A DNA stretch of 64,000 nt from CAVVAL01 sp963740215 (GTDB lineage: Bacteria > Actinomycetota > Actinomycetes > Mycobacteriales > Cryptosporangiaceae): contig CAVUDJ010000016.1 of assembly GCA_963740215.1 (NCBI GenBank), positions 434,001 to 498,000 on the forward strand, written 5' to 3'. The notes under the pieces were generated by a model that did not search any database, was not told the DNA's origin, and worked only from the letters and a program-made list of their open reading frames with translations. A program made the position numbers and the translations under genes. Within the stretch, counting starts at the first letter, position 1. Each line of letters starts with the position of its first letter. Positions 27,052 through 36,718 of this stretch are shown here, piece by piece.

Positions 27052-27070
27052 CGTCCACAAATCGTGGACG
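27052..27070. promoter_or_regulatory. Palindrome in the NmrA/AraC divergent promoter region
   Basis: CGTCCAC-AAATC-GTGGACG is a perfect 7-bp inverted repeat with a 5-bp spacer, 30 bp upstream of the AraC start codon. It could be the AraC operator or a transcript-start hairpin. A second loose palindrome (ATGATC at 27022, GATCAT at 27039) lies next to it. Confidence 0.5.
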
Positions 27071-27100
27071 ACTCGATCCGGCCCCCGCATACTGGCTGGC

Positions 27101-28057
27101 ATGACCGGCCCCTTTGCCGCTCCGGCGGACCCACTCGGCGAGGCGCTGCACCACCTCCGGATGTCCGGCACGTTCTACTGCCGCTCGGAGCTCACCTCAC
27201 CGTGGGGACTCGACCTGCCGCCGATCCCCGGCTGCCTCTGGTTCCACGCGGTCACCTCCGGCCGGTGCTGGCTCGAGGTCGAGGGCGCTCAGCCGCGGCT
27301 GCTCCAGCTCGGCGACCTCACGCTCGTGCCGCACGGCAAGGGCCACCGCCTCCGCAGCGAGCCCGGCGCCGTGGCGCACTCGGTCTACGACGTCCACCAC
27401 GACTACCTCAGCGAGCGGTACGCGATCATCCGCCACGGCGGGGGCGGCACGGCCGCCAGCCTGGTCTGCGGCGCGATCCGCTTCGACCACCCGGCCGCGC
27501 GCAACCTCGTCGAGATGCTCCCGGGCATCGTCCACATCGAGGCATCCAGCTCTCCACGGCTGGAGTGGATGCAGAGCACGCTGCGGCTGATGGCCTCCGA
27601 GGCCAAGGAGCTGCGGCCCGGCGGCGAGGCCGTGATCACCCGGCTCTCCGACATCCTCGTCATCCAGGCGCTCCGGGCCTGGATCGAGAGCGACCCAGCC
27701 GCACAGACCGGGTGGCTCGGCGCGCTCCAGGACCGGCAGATCGGGCGTGCGATCTCGTTGATCCACCGCGACCCGGCGCGGGACTGGACCGTCGCGTCGC
27801 TCGCGGACGAGATCGCGATGTCACGGTCGGCGTTCGCGGCCCGCTTCACCGAGTTGGTCGGCGAGCCGGCGATGCGGTACGTCACCCGTTGGCGGATGCA
27901 CGTCGCGCTGAGCACGCTGCAGGAGGACGGCGCGACCGTCGCCGAGCTGGCGAGCCGCCTCGGCTACCAGTCCGAGGCCGCGTTCAGCCGGGCGTTCAAG
28001 CGCGTGATGGGCGTACCCCCGGGCTCGGTCCGCCGCAGCGTCCCGTCGTCAGCCTGA
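27101..28057 (+). CDS. AraC-family transcriptional regulator with cupin sensor domain
   Basis: A 318-residue protein. The N-terminal half is an AraC-binding cupin (GCLWFHAVTSGRCWLEVEGAQPRLLQLGDLTLVPHGKGHRL). The C-terminal 100 residues carry two helix-turn-helix motifs: DWTVASLADEIAMSRSAFAARFTELVGEPAMRYVTRWRM and TVAELASRLGYQSEAAFSRAFKRVMGVPPG. Members of this subgroup usually activate the divergent oxidoreductase gene in response to a small electrophile or metabolite; that role here is inferred from position opposite the NmrA-like gene. Confidence 0.92.
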   Translation: MTGPFAAPADPLGEALHHLRMSGTFYCRSELTSPWGLDLPPIPGCLWFHAVTSGRCWLEVEGAQPRLLQLGDLTLVPHGKGHRLRSEPGAVAHSVYDVHHDYLSERYAIIRHGGGGTAASLVCGAIRFDHPAARNLVEMLPGIVHIEASSSPRLEWMQSTLRLMASEAKELRPGGEAVITRLSDILVIQALRAWIESDPAAQTGWLGALQDRQIGRAISLIHRDPARDWTVASLADEIAMSRSAFAARFTELVGEPAMRYVTRWRMHVALSTLQEDGATVAELASRLGYQSEAAFSRAFKRVMGVPPGSVRRSVPSSA

Positions 28058-28113
28058 CGCCACGGGCTCGCGTTCCCGGGGCTGCCCTGCGCATGTGCGG
28101 GAAGTGGAACTGA

Positions 28114-28851
28114 TCAGCGGACCGTGGAGGCGGCCATGGCGGCGCCGACGATGCCGGCGTTGTTGAGCAGGGTGGCCGGCACGATCGGGGTGCGGATCTC
28201 CAGCAGCGGCAGGAACTTCTCCGCCTTCTTGCTCGCGCCACCGCCGACGATGAACAGGTCCGGCCAGAGCAGGTCCTCCAGGTGGCGCAGGTACTGCTGG
28301 ACCCGATCGGACCACTCGGCCCAGCTCAGCCCTTCGGACTCCCGGGCATTGTCGGAGGCCCACTTCTCGGCCGCGTCGCCGTGGAGCTGCAGATGGCCCA
28401 GTTCGGTGTTCGGCACCAGCACCTTGCCGGTGAAGACGGCGCTGCCGATCCCGGTGCCGAAGGTGAGCAGGATGGTCAGGCCGGTCTGACCGCGGCCCGA
28501 GCCGAACGTCACCTCGGCCACGCCGGCGGCGTCGGCGTCGTTGAGGACCCGGACGGGACGGCCGATCGCCTCGCTGAACAGCTTCGCGGCGTTCACGCCG
28601 ATCCATTCCTTGTCGACGTTCGCCGCGGTGCGGACGACGCCGTCGGTGACCACACCGGGGAATGTGACGCCGATCGGACCAGTCAGGTCGAACCGGCCGG
28701 CCACCTCGGTCACCACCCTCGTGACGCCCTTCGGGTCGGCAGGGCGCGGGGTCTCGATCCGGACCCGGTCCTGCGTCAGCGTGCCGGTCGTGAGGTCGAC
28801 CGGCGCCCCCTTGATACCCGAACCGCCGATGTCGATCCCAAGCACGGTCAT
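28114..28851 (-). CDS. ppgK: Polyphosphate glucokinase (ROK family)
   Basis: A 245-residue cytosolic enzyme with the phosphate-binding motif LGIDIGGSGIKGAPVDL, the glucose/catalytic segment VLNDADAAG, the adenosine or polyphosphate motif LTFGTGIGSAVF and NTELGHLQLHG. It phosphorylates glucose using inorganic polyphosphate or ATP. The length and the GGSGIKGA wording match actinobacterial PpgK rather than ATP-only ROK glucokinases, which carry a Cys-rich zinc loop that is absent here. It stands alone, between the AraC gene and an AlkZ-related gene on the same strand. Confidence 0.93.
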   Translation of the reverse strand: MTVLGIDIGGSGIKGAPVDLTTGTLTQDRVRIETPRPADPKGVTRVVTEVAGRFDLTGPIGVTFPGVVTDGVVRTAANVDKEWIGVNAAKLFSEAIGRPVRVLNDADAAGVAEVTFGSGRGQTGLTILLTFGTGIGSAVFTGKVLVPNTELGHLQLHGDAAEKWASDNARESEGLSWAEWSDRVQQYLRHLEDLLWPDLFIVGGGASKKAEKFLPLLEIRTPIVPATLLNNAGIVGAAMAASTVR

Positions 28852-28910
28852 CGCCCACCTCTCGTGTCCCGCGGCGGTGTATCCAGGGAACAGCGCAGCG
28901 TTCGCCCGCG

Positions 28911-29711
28911 CTACCTGATGGAATCAGAGTCGCCGCGTAAGTGATCAGCGCCGCCGTAGGCGGTAGCTACCACTGGTTCGCGCGGCCAATCCTGACGTGA
29001 CCAAGCCGTCGAGTTCGGCCTGTGCAGTCTGCGACCGGCCAGCCGAACGCCTTCTGCGAGCTCCACCGGTTCCGCCTCCACCATGGTGTCGAGGAAGCGA
29101 GCGGCGGCGTTGCGACGATCCGGGTCACCTACCTCGAAACGGCGCCACGTGAGGTCCAGGATCACCGCCGGCCACCCGGAACGCTGCTCCTGCACCCCGG
29201 CCGAGGTCACCAGCAGGTGGCGCTGCAACTCGCGGACCGCGCGCTCGTAACGACCGCGATGGCCGACCAACTCGCGCAACGCCGCGGACGGTAGCGGCCC
29301 GGTGAGTAGTGCGTCGACGATGCGATGAGCCTCGGGTGACAGCGTGAAGCTCAGGTGGTCGTCGGGCTCGCCGGCAGCGGGGTAGAGCATGGCCAGCAGC
29401 CGAGGTGACAACAGGGAGGCGCGGCCATGCAGAGAACGGCCGTACCAGGCGAGCCGCGCCTCGGCCAGCGAGTCCTTCCAGGTCCACACCATCGATTCGA
29501 ACGTTCCCATACCGTCAGCGAACGGTACGGCGTCCGGGCCGGCGACCGCCTCCCACAGCGACGGCGCGATCGGCCGGTCGGTGGGGAAGAGCAATGCGAA
29601 GCCGACGTCGTCGACGAAGCGCGCCGCCGCACCGATCGAGCGCACCGGAGTTGCGGGCAACCACCGCTGCCCGCGGGCGCGAGCGAGCACCGGGGCATCA
29701 TGCGCGGCCAT
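28911..29711 (-). CDS. AlkZ-related winged-helix protein
   Basis: A 266-residue protein with RSIGAAARFVDDVGFALLFPTDRPIAPSLWEAVAG, then FESMVWTWKDSLAEARLAWYGRSLHGRASLLSPRLLAMLY and a helical C-terminal part (ALRELVGHRGRYERAVRELQRHLLV). This matches proteins annotated as AlkZ-related winged-helix DNA-binding proteins. I see no QXQ catalytic motif of true AlkZ glycosylases, so DNA-lesion cleavage is doubtful. The ATG at 29711 is used; a GTG 9 bp upstream is possible. It diverges from the RseB-like gene. Confidence 0.6.
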   Translation of the reverse strand: MAAHDAPVLARARGQRWLPATPVRSIGAAARFVDDVGFALLFPTDRPIAPSLWEAVAGPDAVPFADGMGTFESMVWTWKDSLAEARLAWYGRSLHGRASLLSPRLLAMLYPAAGEPDDHLSFTLSPEAHRIVDALLTGPLPSAALRELVGHRGRYERAVRELQRHLLVTSAGVQEQRSGWPAVILDLTWRRFEVGDPDRRNAAARFLDTMVEAEPVELAEGVRLAGRRLHRPNSTAWSRQDWPREPVVATAYGGADHLRGDSDSIR

Positions 29712-29784
29712 AACCTTCACCGTAAGCCGTGAGAGCGGTTCTCGAAGGCTCGTCCGAGGCCGGGCCGGGGCATACCGTGGACAG

Positions 29785-30910
29785 GTGAGCGTGGTCCGCC
29801 GGAGCGCCCGGCGCCGCTGGGCGCTCGTCCTCGGCGGCGGGTGCGCGCTCGGCCTCGTTCCGGCTCTGCTCGGTGCACTGCCGGCGCCACCGGTGGACGC
29901 CGGAGTGGGGCCGCTGCGGGCCCGGATCCTCGCCTCCGCCGATCAGCCGTACCAGGGATACGCGGAGAGTCGGGGCAGCCTGGGCGTGCCGCAGCTGCCC
30001 GACCTGGGTGAGGTCGGCACTCTGCTCGGCGGCGAGAGCCGGATTCGAGCCTGGTACGCCGCGCCGCACTCGTGGCGGGTCGCGACGGTCGAGGCCACGG
30101 GCGAGCGGGACATCTACCAGACCGCGGCAGGCGTCTACGTCTGGGATTTCGAACGCAACCAGCTTGTCCATCTCATCGGCGACATCCCGGCGAGGCTGCC
30201 GTGGGCCGGCGACGTGACACCGCCGGAGCTGGCGCGCCGGCTGCTGCGGCGCGCGGCCTCGAACGATGAGGTCACCAGCATCGGGTCCCGGCGGGTCGCC
30301 GGGCGGGTGGCCGCAGGGCTGCGGCTCACCCCTGCCGATCCGTCGACCACGGTTGGATGGGTGGACGTGTGGGCCGACCCGGCCACCGGCCTGCCGCTGT
30401 GGGTCGAGCTGGCGGGACGGGGTCAACGCGACGCCGTGTTCACGTCCCGCTTCCTGGATCTGGAGCTGCGACCGCCGGATCCAGCCGTGCTCACACCTCC
30501 GCGTCCAGAGTCGGCCGGCTTCGTCACGACCGAGGTTGATTCGGCGCTCGCGCTCGACCGGCTCCTCCCGACGCTCATGCCGCCGACCCTGGCCGGCCTG
30601 TCTCGGTTGGCGACGCCCAGCAGCATCTCCGGCGCGGGCGCGTACGGCGAGGGTTGGGCCACGTTCGTCGCCGTTCAGCTGCCCCGCCGGGTCGGTGCCC
30701 GTACGGTGCGCGCCATCGAGGGGGCCGGCGGCGTTCGGCTTCGATCTCGCGGAGGGCGAGGCGTTCGAGATCAGCACCGAGCTGCTGTCGATACTCGTCG
30801 TGCGGTCAGGCGGGAACTGGTCGGGCCGGCGGACCTTCCTGCTTGCCGGGTTCGTCGGCCCCGAGGTGCTGCGCCAGGCGGCCACCGAGTTGTACGCCCG
30901 CCGACCATGA
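29785..30910 (+). CDS. RseB/LolA-like exterior protein linked to an ABC exporter, one frame break
   Basis: The GTG at 29785 opens an Arg-rich signal anchor (RRSARRRWALVLGGGCALGLVPALLGAL). The exterior part has the RseB/MucB-like pattern: PYQGYAESRGSLGVPQL, IRAWYAAPHSWRVATVEATGERDIYQ, VYVWDFERNQLVHLI, GRVAAGLRLTPADPSTTVGWVDVWAD and LPLWVELAGRG. Such proteins bind lipids or lipoproteins at the membrane. A +1 break in a G run at 30718-30726 separates this from the C-terminal 60 residues (GPAAFGFDLAEGEAFEISTE), which end in the ATGA overlap with the ABC ATPase. The coupling suggests a sensor or lipid carrier for the exporter. Confidence 0.75.
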
Positions 30911-31833
30911 TCACCACCGATGGCCTCACCAAGCGGTACGGCGCGGTGCTCGCGGTCGACCAGGTGAGCCTGCGGGTCGGGGAGGGTGACCGGTACGGGC
31001 TGATCGGGCCGAACGGCGCCGGCAAGACGACCCTGCTGCGGCTGGTGCTCGGGCTGGTGTACGCGACGAGCGGCGAGATCGAGCTGCTGGGCCGCCCGGT
31101 CCCCAAGCGGCTCGGCGAGGTGCTGCCGCACGTCGGCGGGCTCGTGGAGGGGCCGGCTGCCTACAACCACCTGTCCGGACGGGCGAACCTGAAGCTCCTC
31201 GACGCGGCCGGCCCTGGCGGCGCCCGGCGTACCCGCCGCGCCAGGGTCGAGGAGGTGCTCGCCCGGGTCGGCCTCGCTGCTGTCGACAGCCGCCCGGTCA
31301 AGGCCTACTCGCTCGGCATGCGGCAGCGGCTCGGGATGGCCGCCGCGCTGCTGCGCACGCCCCGGCTGCTGGTGCTCGACGAGCCGACGAACGGCATGGA
31401 CCCGCAGGGCATCCGCGAGATTCGCGATCTGCTCCACGACCTGAACCGGGCGGGGACCACGATCTTCCTCTCCAGCCACCTGCTGTCCGAGGTGGAGCAG
31501 CTGTGCACCCGGATCGGCGTCGTCAACGAGGGGCGGTTGGTACTGCAGGAGGACCTCTCGGTGCTCCGCGCCGCGACCGGGCGGGTGGTGCTCAGGACCC
31601 CAGACGTCGCGCGGGCCGCGGCGCTGCTCGACGGGCGGGTGGAGGTCACATCAGGGGACCGGCTGCTGATCCGGCACCCGGACCCTGCGGCGCTCAATGC
31701 CGAGCTGGTCGCCGCCGGGCTGCGGGTCGCCGAGATCGGCCCGGAGCGGCGGACGCTGGAGGAGATCGTGCTGGCCTCGATGTCGTCGGGGTCGGACCGG
31801 CTCGATCCGTTGCCGGCTCGGGACCTTCCGTGA
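30907..31833 (+). CDS. ABC-2 type exporter ATP-binding protein
   Basis: A 308-residue nucleotide-binding subunit: Walker A GPNGAGKTT, signature YSLGMRQRLGMAAALL, Walker B LLVLDEPTNGMDPQG and switch His in FLSSHLLSE. The C-terminal 90 residues are a regulatory extension common in antibiotic or lantibiotic-type exporters. Start codon overlaps the RseB-like gene (ATGA), and its stop overlaps the permease GTG (GTGA), so the three form one translationally coupled operon. The cargo is unknown. Confidence 0.93.
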   Translation: MITTDGLTKRYGAVLAVDQVSLRVGEGDRYGLIGPNGAGKTTLLRLVLGLVYATSGEIELLGRPVPKRLGEVLPHVGGLVEGPAAYNHLSGRANLKLLDAAGPGGARRTRRARVEEVLARVGLAAVDSRPVKAYSLGMRQRLGMAAALLRTPRLLVLDEPTNGMDPQGIREIRDLLHDLNRAGTTIFLSSHLLSEVEQLCTRIGVVNEGRLVLQEDLSVLRAATGRVVLRTPDVARAAALLDGRVEVTSGDRLLIRHPDPAALNAELVAAGLRVAEIGPERRTLEEIVLASMSSGSDRLDPLPARDLP

Positions 31834-32641
31834 TCGCCGTCGAGCTGGTCAAGCTGCTGCGCCGCCCGCGCACGTGGGTCAGCGTCGCCCTGCTCTGTGC
31901 GCTGCCTGCGATGGTCGCGGTGTTCCTCGCCGTCACCGACGTGGGGCCGGAGCCGGGGGAGGAGCCTGTGTTCCTCTCCGCCGTGCTGGCCAACGGCGCG
32001 CTGTTCCCGGCCGCCGCGCTGGCGATCGTCGTGCCGGTGTTCCTGCCCGGTGGCGGTGGCCGTGGTCGGTGGCGATGCCATCGCCGGGGAGTCCGCCAGC
32101 GGCATGCTGCGCTACCTGCTGATCCGGCCGGTCGGGCGGACCCGGCTGCTGGTCGCGAAGCTCGTGTCGATGGTCGTCTTCCTGCTGGTCGCGGTGGTGG
32201 CGGTGGCGATCAGCGCGTACGGGCTGGGCATCACGCTGTTCCCGTCGGAACCGGGCGGCGGTGACGTCGGTGTCGGGCGTCAGCCTGACCAAGTCCGAGC
32301 TGGTGCTCCGGCTCGTGGCCACCGTCTTCTACGTGGGGGTCTCGATGCTCGGGGTGGGCGCGATCGCGCTGTTCCTCTCGACCGTCACGGACTCCTCGCT
32401 CGGCGCGGCCCTGGGCGCGCTGGCGGCGCTGGTCGCCAGCCAGGTGCTGGTGACCCTGGACGCGGCCGGCGCGGTGCGGCCGTACCTGCCGACGCGGTAC
32501 TGGTTCGCCTGGATCGACTTCTTCCGCGACCCGATCCTGTGGCGCGACATCGAACGAGGCCTGGCGATTCAGGGCGTCTACGTGGCCGTCTTCCTCGCCT
32601 TGGCGTGGGCGAACTTCGCCACCAAGGACGTCAAGACCTGA
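31830..32641 (+). CDS. ABC-2 permease, two frame breaks
   Basis: About 268 residues when joined, with six predicted helices (TWVSVALLCALPAMVAVFLAV, LFPAAALAIVVPVFL, LVSMVVFLLVAVVAVAISAYGLGI, VATVFYVGVSMLGVGAIALFL, ALGALAALVASQVLV, IQGVYVAVFLALAWANF). It pairs with the ATPase upstream. A +1 break near 32047 (CCCGGTGGCGG, where dropping one G restores VPVAVAVVGGDAIAGESASG) and another near 32258 (GGCGGCGGTGACG) split it into three frames. The 3' end overlaps the convergent lipase gene by 11 bp. Confidence 0.82.
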
Positions 32642-33459
32642 CGCACACCCGCCCGTCGGGTACGGTCATCGGCCCGGCGCCGAGTGCGTCGAGCACGATC
32701 CGGACCACGGTCGGGTCGCTCGGCAGCTCGCCGTGACCCACCTGCGCCCCGGGGCAGACCGACTGGAGCGCGACGTTGACCGCACCGTCCAGCCGCGCGG
32801 ACTCCGGTGGCGTGACGGTCTGGTCCTGGACCGTCCACAGTGACAACCAGACGGGCGGGGTCGGGACCGGCTCGGGCAGGCCGGCCAGGAACGGGTTGCC
32901 CGGAGCGAGCTGCTGGCACGCGGTGGGACACGCTCCGGGCAGCGCCGCGCCGGCTGCCGCCAGATCGGCGCCGTGGTGCGGCGAGGCGAGCGTGACCACC
33001 CTCCGGGCCTTCCGTGCGCCCTCGTGATCCTCGACCCAGGCCCGGGCGACCAGTCCGCCGGCCGAGTAGCCGACGACGTCCACCGACGTGGCGCCGCCGC
33101 GCAATGCGTCGTCGACCGAACGCTCCAGGGCGTCGGCCTGCGCGCGGAGATCGCCGGTCGCGCCGCCCGGGAGCCGTACCACGGTCGCCCGCCGGCCGGT
33201 GGCCTCGATCCGGGCGGCGAGCACGCCCAGTGGCTCGACCGCGCCGCCGTAGCCCGGGACGAGCAGAACCGGACCGGGCTGGTCCTGAGCCGGCACCGGC
33301 CGCGCGGTTCGGCGAACCTCCGCCGCCGACTGCCACACCGCGAAGGCGGCGACCGTCACGAGGACCGCCGCAGCCGGCGGCCAGCAGCGCGCGCCGCCGT
33401 GGACTCAGCCCGAGGAACTGACGGTAGCCGGCCCGCCGCGATGTCGCGCCGAAGCTCAT
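32631..33459 (-). CDS. Secreted or membrane-anchored lipase (alpha/beta hydrolase), one frame break
   Basis: About 275 residues when joined. After an Arg-rich N-terminus (SRRAGYRQFLGLSPRRR) comes a hydrophobic anchor (LLAAAAAVLVTVAAFAVW) that is readable only if one G is removed near 33375. The exterior part shows VLLVPGYGGAVEP, the nucleophile elbow GYSAGGLVARAWVE, VVTLASPHHGADLA and a terminal region with paired Cys. This is the layout of actinomycete extracellular triacylglycerol lipases or esterases (LipA/EstA type). The substrate is unknown. It overlaps the convergent ABC permease end by 11 bp. Confidence 0.8.
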
Positions 33460-33577
33460 CCGTCCATCCTGCCGCGCGACGTGGACGCCATGGCGGGCAA
33501 CCTTGCGGCGCCTGTTCGAAGTCCGCAGGATGGTTGCTGAGCGGGGCGGTCACGGTTCCGCCCGCGGAGGACCGGGA

Positions 33578-34543
33578 ATGGTGACGACGGTCGCGTTGGC
33601 TGGGGACGCGATGCTGGGCCGGGCGGTCGCGGACCGGGTAGCGTCCGAGCCGTTCCGTGCGCTGTTCGACCCTGCGGTTCGAGACCTGACTTCCGGCGCT
33701 GACCTGTGCGTACTCAACCTGGAGTGCTGCATCTCCGATCGGGGCGAACGGTGGCCTGCTCCCGGGAAGCCGTTCTTCTTCCGGGCGCCGCCGAGGGCCG
33801 CCGATGCTCTGGCCTGGCTCGGCGTGGACTGCGTGACGCTCGCCAACAACCACGCCCTGGACTACGGCGCCGAGGCGTTGCTCGACACCTGCAGGCACCT
33901 GGCCGGTGCCGGGATCGGGGTGGTCGGCGCAGGCCAGAATCTCGACGCGGCACGTGCCGGGCGCGTGCTCGCCGCCGGTGACGTGCGGGTGGGTGTCCTC
34001 GGTGTGACAGACCATCCGGCTGACTTCGCCGCCGGCCCCGGCTCACCCGGGGTCGCCTTCGCTGATCTCCGGACGGGGGCGCCGGACTGGCTGCTGCAGG
34101 CCGTGACCGGGCTGGCCGACGCGGCCGACGTCTGTCTCGTCACGCCGCACTGGGGCCCGAACATGGCGGGTCGGCCGGTGCCACATGTCCGCGCAGCGGC
34201 GCACGCGCTCCTCGACGCGGGAGCGAACCTGGTGGCCGGGCACTCCGCGCACATCTGTCATGGCGTCGACGGGCCGATCCTCTACGACATGGGTGGTTTC
34301 ATCGACGACTACGCGGTACACCCAGGGCTGCGCAACGATCTCGGGCTGCTCTTCCTGGTCACGGTCGACGCGCACGGCCCAGTCCAGCTGGAGGCCGTAC
34401 CGCTCGCGCTCGACTTCTGCCGCACCAGACTCGCCGACGGGGCCGCGGCCGAGTGGATCACCCACCGGTTCGTCGCCGCCTGCGCCGAGTGGGGCACCGA
34501 CGTCATCAGCTCCGGCGCCCGACTCGTCGTCTCGCTGCGTTGA
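33578..34543 (+). CDS. CapA/PgsA-like metallophosphatase (poly-gamma-glutamate synthesis type)
   Basis: A 321-residue protein with the PGA_cap phosphoesterase pattern: ALAGDAMLGRAV, LCVLNLECCISDRG, LANNHALDYGAEALLDT, VTPHWGPNM and AGHSAHICHGVDG. These residues place two metal ions, as in metallophosphatases. Family members occur in capsule synthesis and, as stand-alone genes in actinomycetes, in unknown polymer or stress functions. The ATG at 33578 follows a GGAGG site. No capB or capC lies nearby. There is no signal peptide, unlike many capsule-associated homologues. Confidence 0.85.
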   Translation: MVTTVALAGDAMLGRAVADRVASEPFRALFDPAVRDLTSGADLCVLNLECCISDRGERWPAPGKPFFFRAPPRAADALAWLGVDCVTLANNHALDYGAEALLDTCRHLAGAGIGVVGAGQNLDAARAGRVLAAGDVRVGVLGVTDHPADFAAGPGSPGVAFADLRTGAPDWLLQAVTGLADAADVCLVTPHWGPNMAGRPVPHVRAAAHALLDAGANLVAGHSAHICHGVDGPILYDMGGFIDDYAVHPGLRNDLGLLFLVTVDAHGPVQLEAVPLALDFCRTRLADGAAAEWITHRFVAACAEWGTDVISSGARLVVSLR

Positions 34544-34967
34544 GCGTCGGGCGTGGGCATTCCCGCTTCTACTCGTTACGACCGGCTGGCCGGCGAGAAG
34601 CAGGGGCCTGGCCGGCACGCTCGTCAGCCCCTCCGGCCGCCTCGCTCGGGGGCACCGAACCACCGCCGCCGCCCGCCCGCTGCGCCGCCGCCGAACCGTC
34701 GCACGCCCGCCGAACCGCCGCCCACCCCTCCCCAAACCGGACTGTTCCGGAAGTGGCGCCCAAACTGGACAGCCGATGCAACCATTTCCCCGACAGTTCA
34801 CGCCGTGCCGGATTACCTGGTCAACGCTGCGAGACGCGGCACTAGATTGGTCCGTGCCGGACTGGCAGGCGTAGAAAGCGGATCTCGCCGGGCCTGAAGT
34901 CGATCTGGACTGGGGGCGGGCCAGTGCTGGCGAGACCGAGGTGGCCTCAGGAGGGGTGCGGACCCGT
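34544..34967 (+). other. 424-bp gap between convergent CapA and S33 genes
   Basis: No convincing coding region is seen. A Pro/Arg-biased low-complexity stretch occupies about 34610-34735, followed by repeat copy E (34731-34812). The remainder up to the S33 stop codon shows nothing recognisable. Confidence 0.6.
34731..34812 (-). repeat. Dispersed 3'-end hairpin repeat, type 1, copy E
   Basis: Read on the minus strand it begins CCGGCACGGCGTGAACTGTC, continues GGGGAAATGGTTGCATCGG and ends CGGAACAGTCCGGTTTGGG. It lies 187 bp past the CapA stop codon with the tail facing that gene. It is nearly identical to copy D on its 5' side. Confidence 0.85.
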
Positions 34968-36440
34968 TCAGCTCGTGCAGACTCCGTCCGGTGCGGCCTG
35001 GCGGGTGATCAGGAACTGGTCGGTCGCGGCGCGGGCGCACGCCGATGTGTAGTAGGACGTGTGCCCGTCGCCGACGCGGGTGAGAATGTCGCTTCCCTCG
35101 ATCTGCGCGGCCAGGCCGTACGCCCACTTGTAGGAGGTGGACGGGTCGTGGGTGGCGTTGACGATCAGGGTCGGCACGCCCCGCACGTCGAGCCGCCGTG
35201 GCGGGTTCGACGCTCGCAGCGGCCAGCCGATGCAGCCTACGACCTGCCACAGCTCCGAGGCGCCCTGCAGGTGCGGCGCCAGTTGGCGGCCGAGCTGGAT
35301 CCGCTGCCGCATCTCGTCGTAGGTGCGGATCTCGGAGACGTAGTCGGAGCAGCCGTTGGCGGCGATCCCGAAGTACGGGTTCGGCCCCTGGATGTCCGGC
35401 AGCGCGAACGCCGCTGCGTTGCCGGCGACGGCGGCCTCCAGGGCGCGGGACAGTCCGGCCCAGGAGACGTCCGGACCGTAGATGGAGGGCTCCTTGAACG
35501 TGAGACGGCTGGGCGTGCCCAGCCGGATGTCTTCGCCGGTCACCGGGCGCAGCGCGCCTTCGACCGGGATCGGGTTCCGGTCGGCGGCGGCGACCAGCCG
35601 GTCGTAGACGGCGGCGACGTCCTGCCCGCGCAGGGCGCACGTGGGCGCGGTGGCGCACCACTGCACGAACCGGTTGAACGAGGTCTCGACGGTGACGATC
35701 TCCTCGGCCTGCATCGCGACCTCGGAGCCGCTGTGCTCCAGGGCCGAGTCGAACACCATCGCGCGGGTGCGGCCGGGGTAGAGGTCGGCGTAGTTGAGGG
35801 CGAGCTGGGTCCCGTAGGAGATGCCCAACCAGTTCACCTGGCGAACTCCGAGCGCGATGCGCAGCGCTTCGTGGTCGCGGGCCACGTTGACCGTGCTGAG
35901 ATTCCGCGCCAGCGGGCCGCCGTGCCTCAGGCAGCTCAGGCCGACGGCCCGGTTGTGGCGGCGCAGCTCGTCGAACTGTTGCGGTGTCCGGGGAAAGAGC
36001 GTCCTGGTGGGGGTCCACAGGGGAATGTCGCCGCAGTCGAGCGCAGTGCTGTGGCGCATGCCGCGCGGGTCGAGGCCGACGATGTCGAACCGGGCCCGGA
36101 GCGTCGCGGAGAAGAAGCTCTCGGCATGGCTGACGTAGTCCACGGCGCCGTCGCCCGGCCCGCCCGGGTTGTAGAACAGCGTGCCGACGCGTTGCCGCGG
36201 GTCGTCCGCCAGACGCCGGGCGACCGCGATCTCGATGCGCTGCCCGCGTGGCGCCGACCAGTCGGCCGGCACCCGCAACGTGCCGCACTGCGCGTCGGCC
36301 GAGTCGGGGCAGGGCGACCAGTCGATGGTGTACCGCGGGGCCGCTCCCGTCCCGGAGACGGCGCTCGGGGCGGCGGAGGATGGAACCGCCGTGCAGACGA
36401 TGGCCGCGATGACGCCTCCGGCCAGCAAGCGGATCTTCAT
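34968..36440 (-). CDS. Secreted S33-family alpha/beta hydrolase (tripeptidyl aminopeptidase-like)
   Basis: A 490-residue exported enzyme with signal peptide MKIRLLAGGVIAAIVCTAVPSS. It shows the family blocks YTIDWSPCPDSADAQCGTLRVPADW, YNPGGPGDGAVDYV, FDIVGLDPRGMRHST, the nucleophile LGISYGTQLALNYADLYPGR, the acid LIVNATHDPSTSY and His in VGDGHTSYY, with a TAP-like C-terminus. Members (Streptomyces tripeptidyl aminopeptidases, mycobacterial CaeA/SlpD type) cleave N-terminal tripeptides or act as esterases. Several Cys pairs fit an extracellular location. It is divergent from the kinase gene across 278 bp. Confidence 0.9.
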   Translation of the reverse strand: MKIRLLAGGVIAAIVCTAVPSSAAPSAVSGTGAAPRYTIDWSPCPDSADAQCGTLRVPADWSAPRGQRIEIAVARRLADDPRQRVGTLFYNPGGPGDGAVDYVSHAESFFSATLRARFDIVGLDPRGMRHSTALDCGDIPLWTPTRTLFPRTPQQFDELRRHNRAVGLSCLRHGGPLARNLSTVNVARDHEALRIALGVRQVNWLGISYGTQLALNYADLYPGRTRAMVFDSALEHSGSEVAMQAEEIVTVETSFNRFVQWCATAPTCALRGQDVAAVYDRLVAAADRNPIPVEGALRPVTGEDIRLGTPSRLTFKEPSIYGPDVSWAGLSRALEAAVAGNAAAFALPDIQGPNPYFGIAANGCSDYVSEIRTYDEMRQRIQLGRQLAPHLQGASELWQVVGCIGWPLRASNPPRRLDVRGVPTLIVNATHDPSTSYKWAYGLAAQIEGSDILTRVGDGHTSYYTSACARAATDQFLITRQAAPDGVCTS

Positions 36441-36718
36441 GGGCTTCCCTTCCAGCAGGCGCGGCTCGGCCTCGGGAGGAGGCGGCCCGGCCCCGGGAGC
36501 AGGAGCGGGAAGTCAGAGCCTTCGTCCCGGTATCAGCCCAGATGGTGATCATCTGTGCACACGCGGCTTTCACCGTCCTCGCGCCGAATGGCGCTGTCAA
36601 GAAGCGGCGTTTGATGCCGAGGTGTGACGTTCTCCCGGCGCGGATGCGCGGATCGCGCACCATGATGGGAGTGACGTTTCTCCGGACGGCGCCTCTTCGG
36701 CCGCGGAGAGGGGGTTGG

